Assembly: GCA_963556195.1 (NCBI GenBank)
Contig: OY744519.1
Location: 104,715,500-104,779,499, forward strand
DNA from: Sepiola atlantica
Lineage: Eukaryota; Mollusca; Cephalopoda; Sepiida; Sepiolidae
Length of the DNA: 64,000 nucleotides
Direction: 5' to 3'
A model generated the notes under the pieces. That model had not been told where the DNA came from and ran no database searches. It worked only from the letters and a program-made list of their open reading frames with translations. Below, one piece after another: positions 22,782 to 33,821 of the stretch. Position 1 is the stretch's first letter. Each line of letters begins with the position of its first letter. The position numbers were made by a program, and so were the translations under genes.

Positions 22782-22885
22782 CATTATAAGTTCACTTATT
22801 TTTGTGGCGAGCAGTGGTCGCTGATTAGTAAGACTGATAGCTACTGTACAATCAATAATAGGCCAAATAACTGTCTGTTGATAAC

Positions 22886-22911
22886 TATATATATGTACGC
22901 ATATATACGCA

Positions 22912-22959
<48 letters not shown>

Positions 22960-23008
22960 TATATAAACGTTCATATATTTATTTGTATATATATATATGT
23001 ATACATAC
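22886..23008. repeat. Interrupted (TA)n microsatellite cluster
   Basis: Several TA runs separated by TG, CG and short spacers. Tyr-Ile repeat translations on both strands arise from it. Confidence 0.9.
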
Positions 23009-23437
23009 GTATTGCACTTACGAAGGCCGAAGGATCGCGACGGAAAATTGTTTTTGCCTTTTAAGAAGATGTTTAACATTTTTTTATACATAAGGTACAA
23101 TAAATATTCCTACACGTCAAAATATAGAAAATAAATACAAGATATATTAACATATATACCTTTTACATTGATCTTTTATACATACATAAATATCTCTCTT
23201 TCTTTCTCTCTATATATATGTATATTTATGTAGATGAGGGAGTGAATATAAGAATTTCTGACAAAATGAAAACTTATTTTATGTAATAGTGGATAATGTA
23301 GGTAACAGACTAGTAGAAATAACAAATGAATATGGTCGAACGAATCAAGCGAAATATATTCAGCTTTAATGATGTGTTTGTATCGTTATTTCGGCTCGTC
23401 TTTTTCCTTGCATATACAAAATTCCATGAACTAATTG

Positions 23438-23546
<109 letters not shown>

Positions 23547-23554
23547 GGCGTACA

Positions 23555-23720
23555 CAAGTTCTAAGTCTGCAATATGCGGATTTACTAGTATCACAGGAGA
23601 GGATGCTTCTGTATTGTTAGCATTATTGGCTGTTTCTGTGGATATCATTTCTTACGGATGACCTATATACATTGAATCTTTGGCTTACACTGCATTATTA
23701 ATGTTGAAGCGAAGTAGCAA
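23555..23720 (+). repeat. Dispersed repeat, copy 1
   Basis: AGTTCTAAGTCTGCAATATG, CGGATTTACTAGTATC, CTGTTTCTGTGGAT and TTAATGTT match 29575-29748 in order. Not identified. Confidence 0.55.
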
Positions 23721-23919
23721 TTTACTGTAACTAAAATAAATATAAACTGGCCATAAATAACAACAAATAGAACACGTGTCATGATAAGGTAACCTTTTGC
23801 AAATTTGACCCATTTAAAAGTAAGCAGCGCCCATACACGCATTAAACAAAGGAATTGAAAACCATTGGCAAAGAGAAAACATCTTAAGAGAGCATATTAT
23901 AATCAACAATTTTTTAAAA

Positions 23920-24140
23920 TGAAAATCGCTCCAGACAATGCATGAAGCCACTTGATGTAAGGAGCTAAAAATACTACTTAAAGGTCAAAAACTAGCCGAC
24001 GATAAGTGTTAGATGAATAGATTCCGACCCAGGAAACTGCAATTATTCCTTCTTTGTCAGAAACATTGCTCATAGAATGTGAGGACTAAAGGACAAAATA
24101 AGGGAAGTGAGAGTTACGAGACTGCTGAAAGTAAACCCAA
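23920..24140 (-). mobile_element. LINE 3' tail remnant (family of 48985-51720)
   Basis: The plus strand reads GAAGCCACTTGATGTAAGGA, then GTCAAAAACTAGCCGACGAT, then AGATTCCGACCCAGGAAACT and CAGAAACATTGCTCATAG. The first block matches the 3' end of the LINE at 48985. The whole stretch matches 52040-52270. Non-coding tail only. Confidence 0.55.
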
Positions 24141-24204
24141 GGTCCAGCTCGAGTAAACAACAAGTATATATAAGACAACCGTAAACTATACATCTACTAA
24201 TCTA

Positions 24205-24280
24205 GACTGATGATTCCCCCCGGGAATGAAAGATAAACGTTTCTGTGTAGTTTCCTTGTCATAAATATATTTTAATACCA
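24205..24280 (+). repeat. Single diverged arm of the 19817-19974 hairpin
   Basis: CTGATGATTCCCCCCGGGAA, TGAAA, TTCTGTGTAGT and CTTGTCATAAATATATTTT follow the right arm of the hairpin in order. The other arm is absent or unrecognisable here. Confidence 0.55.
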
Positions 24281-25904
24281 TTAATATTGAATATTTTTAT
24301 TGTGCATAAATTACTGCTAAAAGTTTCGTTTGAGTATAGATAGAGATAGATAAATAGACAAAACATAAACATACCTAACATTATAAAGTTATATATCTTT
24401 ATATATATAAAGTGGTGACTTGATTTCCACTGTACCTTCGGCGAGAGTAAGAAAATAACCACATAAATCATAGGCTACTAAACTCACCACTCTCTTCAGT
24501 TTATTCACCGGAGCGTGTTTGAAGACATTTATGATTATTTTCTCCATCTAGCAATAAATACTACTTTTAGGCTACGATCACAGACTCTCTTAAAAAAATA
24601 GTCCATAGAGATGGTAGCACAACCTTTTCCCTCTAATATATTTATACTAACACTCTCCCCTTCATCTACGGAAAGTAATAAACAACAGATACTTAAAAAA
24701 TGTAACCCTTATTATTTTCTATTCATCTTCCATTAAGTTTATACATAATACAATAAATCCCGTAAAAATTTAATAGACGCTCCCTCATTTTCCACTGATT
24801 TCCGAGAATATCGGATTACGTTATTTCTAACTATTACGTATAAATTTCATCTTATTCCGGAATTTACGGAATACATTTAACGAACTTAATCATTCATACT
24901 GTACATGGATTCAAAATGGCGGCTACAATCTCTTAATCGAATCGACTTTAGACATTTCGCTAGGTAATGTTCATTTGCTTCAGGTATAATTTTACTTTTA
25001 ACATAAACACTTAGACAATTTAATGCATAACACCTTTAATGGTTTAAATAATTTTTTTTAATACTCAAAGCGTAAAACGAACTGCAGTGTTCTTTTTGAC
25101 AACATTCAATTATTGATAACAATTACATTGAAGCATGTATTATCAATTTCTCTACGAACCTTTCGCTACTAATTAACATACATCACAACTTCATTGTATC
25201 ACGTTTGACCATTCATACATACCTAACATTAATCCAACATTCGTGTTTTCATTTTCACGTTAGGTATTCGTCTTTTTTATTTGGGTGGGGGTATTTTACA
25301 TAAGTTTCCTTTTCTTCTTTACATTTACCGTCCATTCTGTCTCTATTCATTCGCAATAATTTCTAAAAAAACGTGTTAACACTTTTGCCTTTTTAAATAC
25401 TCGCAGCACGCAACAGTACCTTCGAGGCAATACACATAAATCAGATACGTACATTTATTCTGCTCATATTCGATTTAAATTAGCATTCATCGATTTATTT
25501 AAGTATATTTTTATTTTCATGATTATACGGAAGTTTCTTTGTTTAATTCACGACAGTTACAAGGCTTCGAAATCAATCTCGAACACAGACTGACATTACA
25601 TTTTAAATCATTATTTTCATCTACATTTCCCTATTCATTGAACATTCGTCGATATTAATTCATGCCAAACATTATTTAAATTTATTTCATAACCTTTTTA
25701 CATACTCTCAGCGACGCTAAAACTGATACTGATATTCCGAAAAATAGTAATTTCTACTTTTCTAAATATACTTTAACTTAAAGTGCAGTATCCGTTACTT
25801 TGTCATTTTGTTTCTCGGTCAGTCGAAGAGAAATCTTTCTAGACTTCGTCAGTTTTTTTTATTACTTCCTCTCTGTTTAACAATTTGTCAATTTTTGAAG
25901 AAGT
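24281..25904. other. Long stretch without recognisable gene
   Basis: 1.6 kb of AT-rich DNA with no open frame or repeat that I can assign. Confidence 0.55.
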
Positions 25905-26020
25905 CTTTCTAGACTGCGGCATTTTCTTTCCAGGAGATGGATTTTCAAAACAATAAACGTCACCATTGTATAACTCTGCCCGTGTGGAGAGGCAACGAAA
26001 TAGCAACAACGTAGTCGATG
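25905..26020 (+). repeat. Dispersed repeat, copy 1
   Basis: TCTAGACTGCGGCATTTTCT, then GGAGATGGATTTTC, AATAAAC, and GGAGAGGCAACGAAATAGCA. Homologous to 28562-28695. Unidentified family. Confidence 0.5.
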
Positions 26021-26507
26021 GTAAAATTGAAGATCAGTTAACAGTCGATAAATCGAAAACAAAATAACCACAAAAAATTCATTAAATCAATCGTCATATA
26101 TTCAAATCAAAGCTAGAGTTAGACAAAAGTTCGATTTTCAATGTTGGTAAATTACATCTACCACCGAAATGTACACTCTGGATTGAAACAAAAATTGCTT
26201 CAATCTAGAAGTATTTTTTCTTCACTAACCTTGGAAACCTTCACGCATATTCTTGGATCATATTTACTGTTGGAGGGGGGCAGTGTTTTTTATTTGGTCG
26301 AAAAAACCGCTACTTACAATCGTAGAGGTGGAGCAGTCACCCAAAACATAGATACATCGATTTTCTTTGATTCAAAACATCGATAAATCCTACTTTAATC
26401 ACCTAAATTACAGGGTTGTTTTCAAATGCTTTTTGGCGAATTAATACTCTGATATTTATATTTTTAAAATTTAATTTATATCTATCGCCGGGAAAATAGT
26501 TCGGCTA

Positions 26508-26509
<2 letters not shown>
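26021..26509. other. No gene recognised
   Basis: A 60-bp piece at 26170-26235 (CACTCTGGATTGAAAC..., TCTAGAAG) weakly resembles 48215-48285; otherwise nothing. Confidence 0.45.

Positions 26510-26576
<67 letters not shown>
26510..26576. repeat. (TA)n followed by (GA)n
   Basis: About 48 bp of TA and 18 bp of GA. Confidence 0.95.
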
Positions 26577-26689
26577 TGTGCAACTTAGTATAGACTGAGA
26601 TAGATAGATAGATAGGAATAGACTTCGATAGAGTGATAGACAATGAAATATAAGCATACCTAACTTTCTAAAGTTATACACACACATAT

Positions 26690-26691
<2 letters not shown>

Positions 26692-26752
<61 letters not shown>
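26692..26752. repeat. (TA)n microsatellite
   Basis: About 60 bp of TA preceded by an ACACAC run. Confidence 0.95.
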
Positions 26753-26755
<3 letters not shown>

Positions 26756-26831
26756 AAATAAAGAGCGAGAGTAAGAATGATATATATAGAGAGAGAGATT
26801 GTGAGAAATGGATACATAAGTATAGAAGAAA

Positions 26832-26864
26832 TAGTTAGATAGATAGATAGATAGATAGATAGAT
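26832..26864 (+). repeat. (GATA)n microsatellite
   Basis: About eight AGAT units. Shorter GATA runs lie at 21666-21680 and 26600-26613. Confidence 0.9.
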
Positions 26865-27079
26865 TAATAGGAATAGATTGCGCCTTATTGATAGACAAAA
26901 TCTGAGAGATAGATAACAAGTTAGCTAGCCAGATAGATATTATAACAATCGCTACGGTCATAAAATATGTTTCTTTTGAATTACATAATTGCACGAATGT
27001 AAGTCTGTCCAATTATAATAATATGAAAGACGTATCATAAGCCAACAGCAATTGTTCTCCCGCATCTTCTGCTCTTGAA

Positions 27080-27560
27080 ATACACACTCAATTCACACTT
27101 GCTTCGAATTTGGGTCAGGCCCAGAGGACTGCAATAAACAACCGATCGCTTCGATTGCTTTTTCGCTCACGTCTTCGTTTGCAAGTAATGAAACCATAAA
27201 ATCCGTCCTGAAATTCAGCATATACTGCCGATTGGACCTGCCTCTGTAGGCCATTAACTGTTTTTATGAGTTCGGCTTTTGACCGCGCGCATAAAAATTG
27301 CTCGCAGGCTTAATAAGCTTTAAACGTCAATGTCAGCCTTTCAGGTAGTCCCCCGGGGGTAGGGATAGCTGGAGAAAAGCACACCGTCTTAAAGGACACG
27401 TTATTAAAGGCGATATCAAAAGTGAGACCCCCTGCTCGACTTTGTTATGCCAAATGTAGTGCGTTTCTGAATGTCCAATTACTGTGCCTCATCTCCTAAA
27501 ACGGAGTAAACGATATTTTGTTTTCGTCTGAATAATCGTTTGTACGAGACTACGCACTGG
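27080..27560. other. Less AT-rich unassigned block
   Basis: This block is visibly richer in GC than its neighbours and contains GTCCCCCGGGGG. On the minus strand about 40 codons are open, ending KAIEAIGCLLQSSGPDPNSK, with a second open frame overlapping it. I do not recognise either. It could be an old transposon or host-derived sequence. Confidence 0.3.
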
Positions 27561-27689
27561 AAATTGTTTTCAGCCAAACCAGCTTTACGACGGTACGGAA
27601 TAAGCAAACTATTAATATAAATAGGGGAGAAAAACATGCATCCGATCATTCCTAGTTTAAAAATGTAAACAACTTAGTGCTCGACTTGA

Positions 27690-28070
27690 CTTCAATATTT
27701 GGTTTCTTCTTGTAAAACATTCTCAGCGAGAACTCATCTTCCTAATACAACAGAAAAATATTCCTTTTCCACCCCCATGTGCCTAGTGTCCGGAGGAATT
27801 TCCATATTCAGAGCTTCTTTGCAAGAACTTCCAACTGATATGACATATTGCTGCGAGACTGCTTATTTGCTGACTACTACTCGGTTGTCTTCAAGTACAA
27901 TGTCAACAAATTATTGTCATAAACTGCACCAACATTAATCAAACACAGTTCACACTATTGATCAATGTTAGTATTTCCATAGTGCCCATCTTTCGTCTGA
28001 CAATCATAAAACCTTATCCTCGAGTGGCTCTTGGCCTTGATAAGTGGTGACTCAATACTAAAAACGAAAA
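27690..28070 (+). repeat. Dispersed repeat, LINE-tail-like, copy 2
   Basis: TGCGAGACTGC, TGTCTTCAAGTACAATGTCA and CCTTATCCTCGAGTGGCTCT, then TTGATAAGTGGTGACTCA. Homologous to 21860-22060. Short coding-like pieces upstream are shifted and not identifiable. Confidence 0.5.
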
Positions 28071-28561
28071 CAACAACCCATCACAACTTTTGTTCGATTT
28101 TGTAGAAAAGTCTTTTTGATATTTGCGAATAAGTGCAATATTGGCATTTTTTAGTAGTAGAGGGGCTAATTTTTCAGTCACCCTAGGAGCCAAACTATTT
28201 CTCCTACAAGTAAGCACACATTTATCCATGTAAGTATCATTAATTTTAAATGTTGATGGATTTTGACCAAGCATTAATAAAATACATTTTATATATTTCC
28301 CCCCAATACAATTTTGGTCTATTTTAGCCCCCCCCCGAGATAAACCGTAGTTTTCGCGAAAAAATATGGTTTTGTCAGTTTTCTGCTTCGTTAATGGTCA
28401 TCAGAATTGCATGCAAAAATTTGTGAAAAACTAATGTACACATTTTGAGAAAATCAAAAGTTTAACAGACAGTTGCAAAAACATAAATGTTTGGCAAAAA
28501 GCAAAGTGTGGTATCTGTTCTTATGCTGCACTTTTCTGTCCTCAATGAAGGAGAGCCCCTT

Positions 28562-28695
28562 CTAGACTGAGGCATTTTTTGTTACAATCCATGGTGCCTC
28601 TTTTTAGGGAGCTGGACTTTCCCAACATAATAAACCGACCTTGTGTTTAATATCTGCCACACGTAGGGAGGCAACTAAATAGGAACATAGTTTTT
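28562..28695 (+). repeat. Dispersed repeat, copy 2
   Basis: TCTAGACTGAGGCATTTTTT, GGGAGCTGGACTTTCC, AATAAAC and GTAGGGAGGCAACTAAATAG. Homologous to 25905-26020. Confidence 0.5.
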
Positions 28696-29574
28696 GTTAT
28701 TAATATATTACTAGATTTTTTATTAATAAATTAAAAGAATTGGATTTTCTAAAAACAGGGTATGAAGCCCTAAAACGGTGAAAGTAAATTCTAAATATTT
28801 TTAATTAAATCTACATTAAAAGATGACAGATTCATTTTTATTATCACAAATCATTTCTATCGGCCTTTTTTTGCATATCATATAACAGAAACACGGACAG
28901 AGAAAAATTATATCTTTTCCAGTTAAAATCGGAGACGAAAAAACTATATAAAAACACAGTAGCTGAAGAAGGCGCCGTAGTAAAAATGTATAATATGTAG
29001 TATAATAGTCAGACACTACATTTTACTTTTCCTTAAATTATATACAAAGGTTTAATATGCATTAAGTTAAGTCACGCGGAAAAGAACGTTTTCTTAATAA
29101 AAAAGGCGCGAAAGATTTTTTTTCAAAATTTAAATATAAAATCATTTATTCGATAGACTTACGCAACCATATTGGCAAAATGAAACATACCGTTTTGTTA
29201 GTCGCAGAGGTAATAACATGCTAGTAAAACCATCAGTTACCTACAGAAAATGATTGGTCAGGCGAACCAAACAAGCCTATTTTGTTTTGGTTTAACAGCA
29301 TCACATTCGTTTTTCTACATCCATCGCACACCTTCCGCTGAAACACAAACACAATGTTAACAAACGAGTTCTCAGCGAATTTGAGTTTTTCTGACAATGA
29401 TACACGGATATTTATTTTGAAGAATGTTCATCAAAACAAACGGTTTGTGTGAATCATTAAAAAAAATACGGCAAGCCAAGCTACGAGTTTGATTCATATT
29501 TCAACTTTTATAGTTAGGTCCTTTCTTTATGTTTCTCGACTGATATAGATGGGTACCAGTGGTGAAATCGGCAA
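28696..29574. other. No gene recognised
   Basis: AT-rich, nothing supported. Confidence 0.55.
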
Positions 29575-29748
29575 ATTCAAATTCTAAGTCGGAAATATGC
29601 GGATTTAATTAGTATCCCCGGAATTCCAACCACTTATCACGAGGAATAAAGGAAGGAGAAATGCTGTTTCTGTGAATGGGGTTCTTGTGGATGGCTTATA
29701 TAAATTGGGTTTTTTGGCTTGCATAATATGTTTAATGTTAAATACATA
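29575..29748 (+). repeat. Dispersed repeat, copy 2, hosting the Gypsy insertion
   Basis: Homologous to 23555-23720. The match runs up to the LTR boundary, so the Gypsy element landed in or at the edge of this repeat. Confidence 0.55.
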
Positions 29749-30325
29749 TGTTATGTCCCTGTTTAGGGGCCGGAATGAGAACACGGAAAAGGGTTTAGGT
29801 AATACAAATATGTTGGAGAAAAGTATATACAACAGAAGATAAAAAGAAGTAGTACATCAATACTGACTGCCACTGTAGACTGGGGTTGGGTTAAACGGTA
29901 TTACATTACTTACAACCGCAGCACTATGTCACACAAGATAAGAAGGTGGGGGAAGAATCAAGCCAGCGTCCCTAAAGGAGGAGCCCTCTGGCCTATCAAA
30001 AATAGCTAGGGAAGCCCCATCGGCATTCCCCGGTCAGCGCGCCTCAGGCAGTAAGCAATTAACTTACTCCATCCCAAAGAGGGGAGGCAAGGCCTGAGAG
30101 GGTGCACCTCCTAGGACAATCAAGGACGCAATCCCTCAGCTTGACAGATAAAGGCCACCGAAATCACCCAGTCTCTGCCGGACCGACTGTCGAGAACGAA
30201 TCCTCAACAGGTGTACCCCAGTTCAAAGACTAGTGTTAGACTCAACAAGTGAGAAACATAATTCTTCCAGTAGTTATTAAGAATGGACGAGTCCAAATGT
30301 TCGTCATAGGAACGGCACCATAACA
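29749..30325 (-). repeat. 3' LTR of the Gypsy-type element
   Basis: 577 bp, TGTTATGTCC...ACCATAACA. About 80% like the other LTR by eye (for example GGGCCGGAATGAGAACACGG in both). This divergence indicates an old insertion. Confidence 0.85.
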
Positions 30326-30975
30326 CCCCCGCCCAAGCCTGACTTCCTCAGGAGTCTAGTATTGTTTCCTTTTAAGATTGATGCTATTCTGAGGTTGCTT
30401 GAGATATATGCATATCGAAAGTGTTGTTTATGGTAGCCATAACCCCCTCCTGGGTAGTGCTGTCGGTGTCTTCCGATAGTTGTTTACTAATTTTGTTTAT
30501 GTATCTCTTCTGATAGAACTGATGCTCTCTATTACATTCAGATTTGATATTCTCAAGCTTTTTAATTCTAGATGGATGACCTTTTAGCACATCTTTAAAT
30601 TTTGAAAAAATGTCGCTTCTTCTCCGACATTAAACTTTAAGACAAGTAATCTTATCTTTCATATTTTTTTAGTTCTTCAGAAAACTCTTTGAGTTGTAAC
30701 TTTACTGATCCCTGCTCTGGAACCATGACTTCACTCTCTTTAACCGTCAACTGGTTATTCAAATAATTTTGTGTTCGCTTTTTTCAGAGTGCATTTTGTT
30801 TCGTTATGTGATTTGCTTTTTGTTATTTCGGCTTGTAATTTATTTTGAGTCTATTTCATGCGATTAATAGTTGACACAAAATCCTTTTTCCGTTTTTCTG
30901 AACCGGTCGTCAGATTTATTTTCTTCTGCCAAGAATTCTTGATTGATAATCTTAATATGTACATTTTTACTTTTT
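30326..30975 (-). pseudogene. Gypsy-type element, 3' coiled-coil-like region
   Basis: Minus-strand pieces are rich in Lys, Glu, Leu and Gln (for example KKLENIKSECNREHQFYQKR). The homologous piece of the second copy at 55260-55523 reads VKELQLLKLQLKEFSEELKT. Both look like coiled coil. The region sits where RT-integrase would be in an autonomous element and is collinear in both copies. Function unknown. It could be a captured segment or the remnant of a C-terminal polyprotein spacer. Several stops are present. Confidence 0.5.
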
Positions 30976-31190
30976 TCGTAGTTCTGTTAAAAGTCACGTC
31001 GGTAATTATTTAACTCTCGAAATTTATTTTTCACCAGTTACTGTTCTGGAAATTTGATTGGTTCTTAATATGGTCGGTTTTCCCAACACTCTCTATGTCT
31101 ACTAATTTACACGTCTGAACCCGAATCCAGTTGTAGTTTTACGTTTTTATTTAAGATTCTAACCTGAACATATATCCTTATGATATTGAC
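30976..31190 (-). pseudogene. Gypsy-type aspartic protease remnant
   Basis: The minus strand shows VKLQLDSGSDV with the catalytic LDSGS (codons at 31116-31130), followed by a stop. The second copy (55709-55996) retains a 95-residue open piece with LQLDSGSNVSIIN and the hydrophobic end GEIITDVTF. Retroelement proteases of this type act as dimers to cut the Gag polyprotein. The frame here is broken. Confidence 0.7.
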
Positions 31191-31231
31191 GCCCTGTTTA
31201 ATAGTCTATACCGCTTTTTATTTCCTTATGC

Positions 31232-32304
31232 ACAATGCGAACTTTTGTGTCCGAATCTTTTACATATCAAGCAGGTTTTAAAACAAAATTGGCATTATGT
31301 TACTTAACGCAGACTTCCGCACGGATAACAAAGACTTGGTGGTAATTTATTTTTATAAGGCGGTTTTGTTTTTGAGGCGTGAAAATACCGGTTTTGCTTT
31401 TAATTGTTTTTGGACGAGAGTTAAATTACGATTTTTGACGCACCTTTGGTATGTGTGCAATTGTTCGATGCCCTTTGAATTCTGCTTAACACTCACAAAT
31501 ATCTGCAAGTCCTCGGCTAATTCCTGCAGTGTTTAGTTAGGTTCATTTTCCAATTTATTTAGAACTCTACGTCTAAGCATTTAAAATTATCAGCACTAAG
31601 TTCGGATAATTTAAAGTTGGCGAAATGCTTATTTACTACTGATGCGAACGTTGAATAATCTTCGTCGTCTTTTTTTACTAGGTTTAAACACTTCCAGCGT
31701 TTGTGAAATAACGAATTCTTAGGACTGAACAGCTCCGTTAAAATTTTTATAGCTTCAGTTAAAGTCAAATCGCTAGTCTTTCAAGGCAAAATGAAATCCA
31801 TGAACATAGTATTACGATGGTGCCTAATTTCCTAAGTAACTTGCGAACCGTTTTAGAACTGCCCAATTTTCGCAATCAATTTTATATACGTCTTCATATC
31901 TTCTAAAATACGAAGCAAAAGTTTTCGCCTCATCAGGGAAATACGTGAAATTATCTATTGCACCTCACACGGCGTTCTGCGAAAAAGCCTTATTGTTTTC
32001 GTTACTTTGCTTTCTAAGCCATATTGTTTACATTAATATCTCAATCTTTTCGTCAACTTCTTTCTTTTGTTCGAAAAGAATTTTGTCAGTTTATCTCTTT
32101 TACCCTGTAAATCTGTCGCAGGCTTCTTTCTTTTGTTCTAGGAGTTTTTCATTTTATTTTAGAAAAAGCTTTTGGAATCTTTCTTCAGTTTTACGTTGCT
32201 GTAGTTGCTGTATTTCTATAGCCTTTTTGAGTATTTCGTCTGCTTCTTTTTTGTTGCATTTGTAATTTTACTAAATCTCCAATCGTCTACTTAAGTTCTT
32301 CCAT
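31232..32304 (-). pseudogene. Gypsy-type gag with CCHC zinc knuckle, degraded
   Basis: The likely start is ATG at 32304 (MEELK), but the sixth codon is a stop. Further readable pieces are TIGDLVKLQMQQK near 32260, a charged coiled-coil segment to about 32100, and a core piece at 31559-31768 with SLFHKRWKCLNL and DDEDYSTFASVVNKH. A zinc knuckle lies at 31232-31294 (CLICKRFGHKSSHC, spacing C-x2-C-x4-H-x4-C). Gag proteins assemble the particle and bind RNA through the knuckle. The order and motifs match Gag of Ty3/Gypsy elements. Multiple frameshifts and stops exclude a product from this copy. Confidence 0.7.
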
Positions 32305-32904
32305 ATTTTAAAGCGTGTCCTTTTTTATTAGAAAGTAAATATTTCCTTTCGTGTACGGCTTGTTAAAAAAGTTATTTTCTTAAGATTATGCTTGTTAGCT
32401 GAACCGTAGTTGTAAAGAAGTACAACACTTTTACGCGTAGTGCGAAACCGTAGAATTTGCGGTCGGCACTTTAGTCAGAGAAAGAATAAAAATATGGTTT
32501 CAATTTTTTTTCAGATAACTTTCTCTCTTTTGAAGAGAGAAAAAAGTATTTTCTTATTGTTAAATATTACAACAGTGTCTCAATAGCAATTAAAACAAAA
32601 AACACTGACCGTTCTTCAATTAAGAGAATAATAAGTTGGTCTTACATGGTTTTTCTTCTTTATTTCCACCAGAAAGCCAGTTTTTTTTTAATTAGGAAGT
32701 TTTATGCTGAATTTGTAGTCAATTTCTCAATTTTTTTCTTTAAGGTTTCCCATCAATTGTGTCGCCTGTTGTGGCGTCCATTTGAATAAAGTTCTCCCGA
32801 ATGTAACCATGCTGTCAGTCTTTGTAGTGGTGTAAGTTTAAAATTTGAAATCCCACGTTGCCAGTCGTTGTTGGCTCCTTTCTAAAGGTTCTCAAGAATA
32901 ATCC

Positions 32905-33179
32905 TTAATGCTTTTGTTTCCCGTGTACATTCGAATACTTCATAGCCAGTTTTTGTGATGAACATTTTAAGGTTTACAGTTGTTGTGGGTTCCCGTGTAA
33001 ATTCGAGTACCTCGTAGTTTTTGTGAGGTCTTTTTAAGTGTTTTCACGAATTGTTGTAGGGTACCGTGTAGATTCGAATATCTTGTCGACAGTTGTTGTT
33101 GGGTCCCGTGTAAGTTCGAATACTTTGCTGCAAATTGTTGTGGTAGGTCCCGTGTAAGTTCAAATATCTCGTCGCCAAT
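32905..33179 (-). repeat. Tandem leader repeats next to the 5' LTR
   Basis: Four to five units of about 40-50 bp. The plus strand reads GGTCCCGTGTAAGTTCGAAT followed by ACTTTGTTGCCAATTGTTGT, with variation. They start immediately inside the 5' LTR. The minus-strand sequence adjacent to the LTR begins ATTGGCGACGAGATA, so the TGGCGACGAG there is the candidate primer-binding site (complementary to a tRNA ending CCA). The other units are imperfect copies of the same stretch. Confidence 0.7.
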
Positions 33180-33785
33180 TGTTATGCCCCCGTTTAAGGG
33201 CCGGAATGAGAACACGGATATGGGGTTTATGTAAAATAAATACATTATAGAAAGGTATATACACCAGAGGAACAAAAGAAGACGTACGTCAGTACTGACT
33301 GCACGTGTAAACTCGGGTTGGCGTCAACAGTATTTAATTCCCTCCCACTACAGAAATATGTGACACAAGGTCAGGAAGGTGGGAAGATCAAGCCAGCACC
33401 AATAAAGGAGGAACACTCTGGCCTAGCAAATGACAACCCCATCGGAATTCCCCGGTAAGTGCGCCTCAGGCAGCAAGCAATACACTTACTCCTGCCCAAA
33501 GAAGAAAGGCAAGGCCTGGGAGGGTGCACATCCCAGAACAACTCAGAACAGTATACCTCAGCCCAACAGATAAAAGGCCACCGAAATGGCCCAGTTCCTG
33601 CCGGACTGATTGTCATGAAAGGATCCTCGAGTGGTATTACCCGATCCCGACGTCATCAATCGACCAAAGTTAATGAGAGACTGGTCGGGCTTGAGTTGGC
33701 CTCAACAAGTGAGAAGCGTAATGCTTCCACTATCTATTTAGAATGGACGAGTCAAAATGTTGCTCATAGGTACGACACTATAACA
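33180..33785 (-). repeat. 5' LTR of the Gypsy-type element
   Basis: 606 bp, TGTTATGCCC...ACTATAACA. Drives transcription on the minus strand in intact relatives. Open frames of 81 and 118 residues within it are not genes. Confidence 0.85.
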
Positions 33786-33821
33786 ACATATATATTATGT
33801 TTTATCCATGATTGATAACAT

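Larger units (their letters stand above)
29749..33785 (-). mobile_element. Gypsy-type LTR element lacking RT and integrase
   Basis: A 4037-bp element with two related LTRs (29749-30325 and 33180-33785), flanked by the 5-bp target duplication ACATA (29744-29748 and 33786-33790). This fixes both boundaries and shows a single insertion. On the minus strand the order is 5' LTR, a leader with tandem repeats, gag (Met at 32304), CCHC knuckle, aspartic protease, then about 650 bp of coiled-coil-like 3' sequence and the 3' LTR. Reverse transcriptase, RNase H and integrase are missing. A second copy at 54853-56150 has the same protease-to-3'-region junction, so this is an inherited structure and not a private deletion. 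It would depend on an autonomous relative for mobility. The reading frames carry many stops. Confidence 0.85.
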
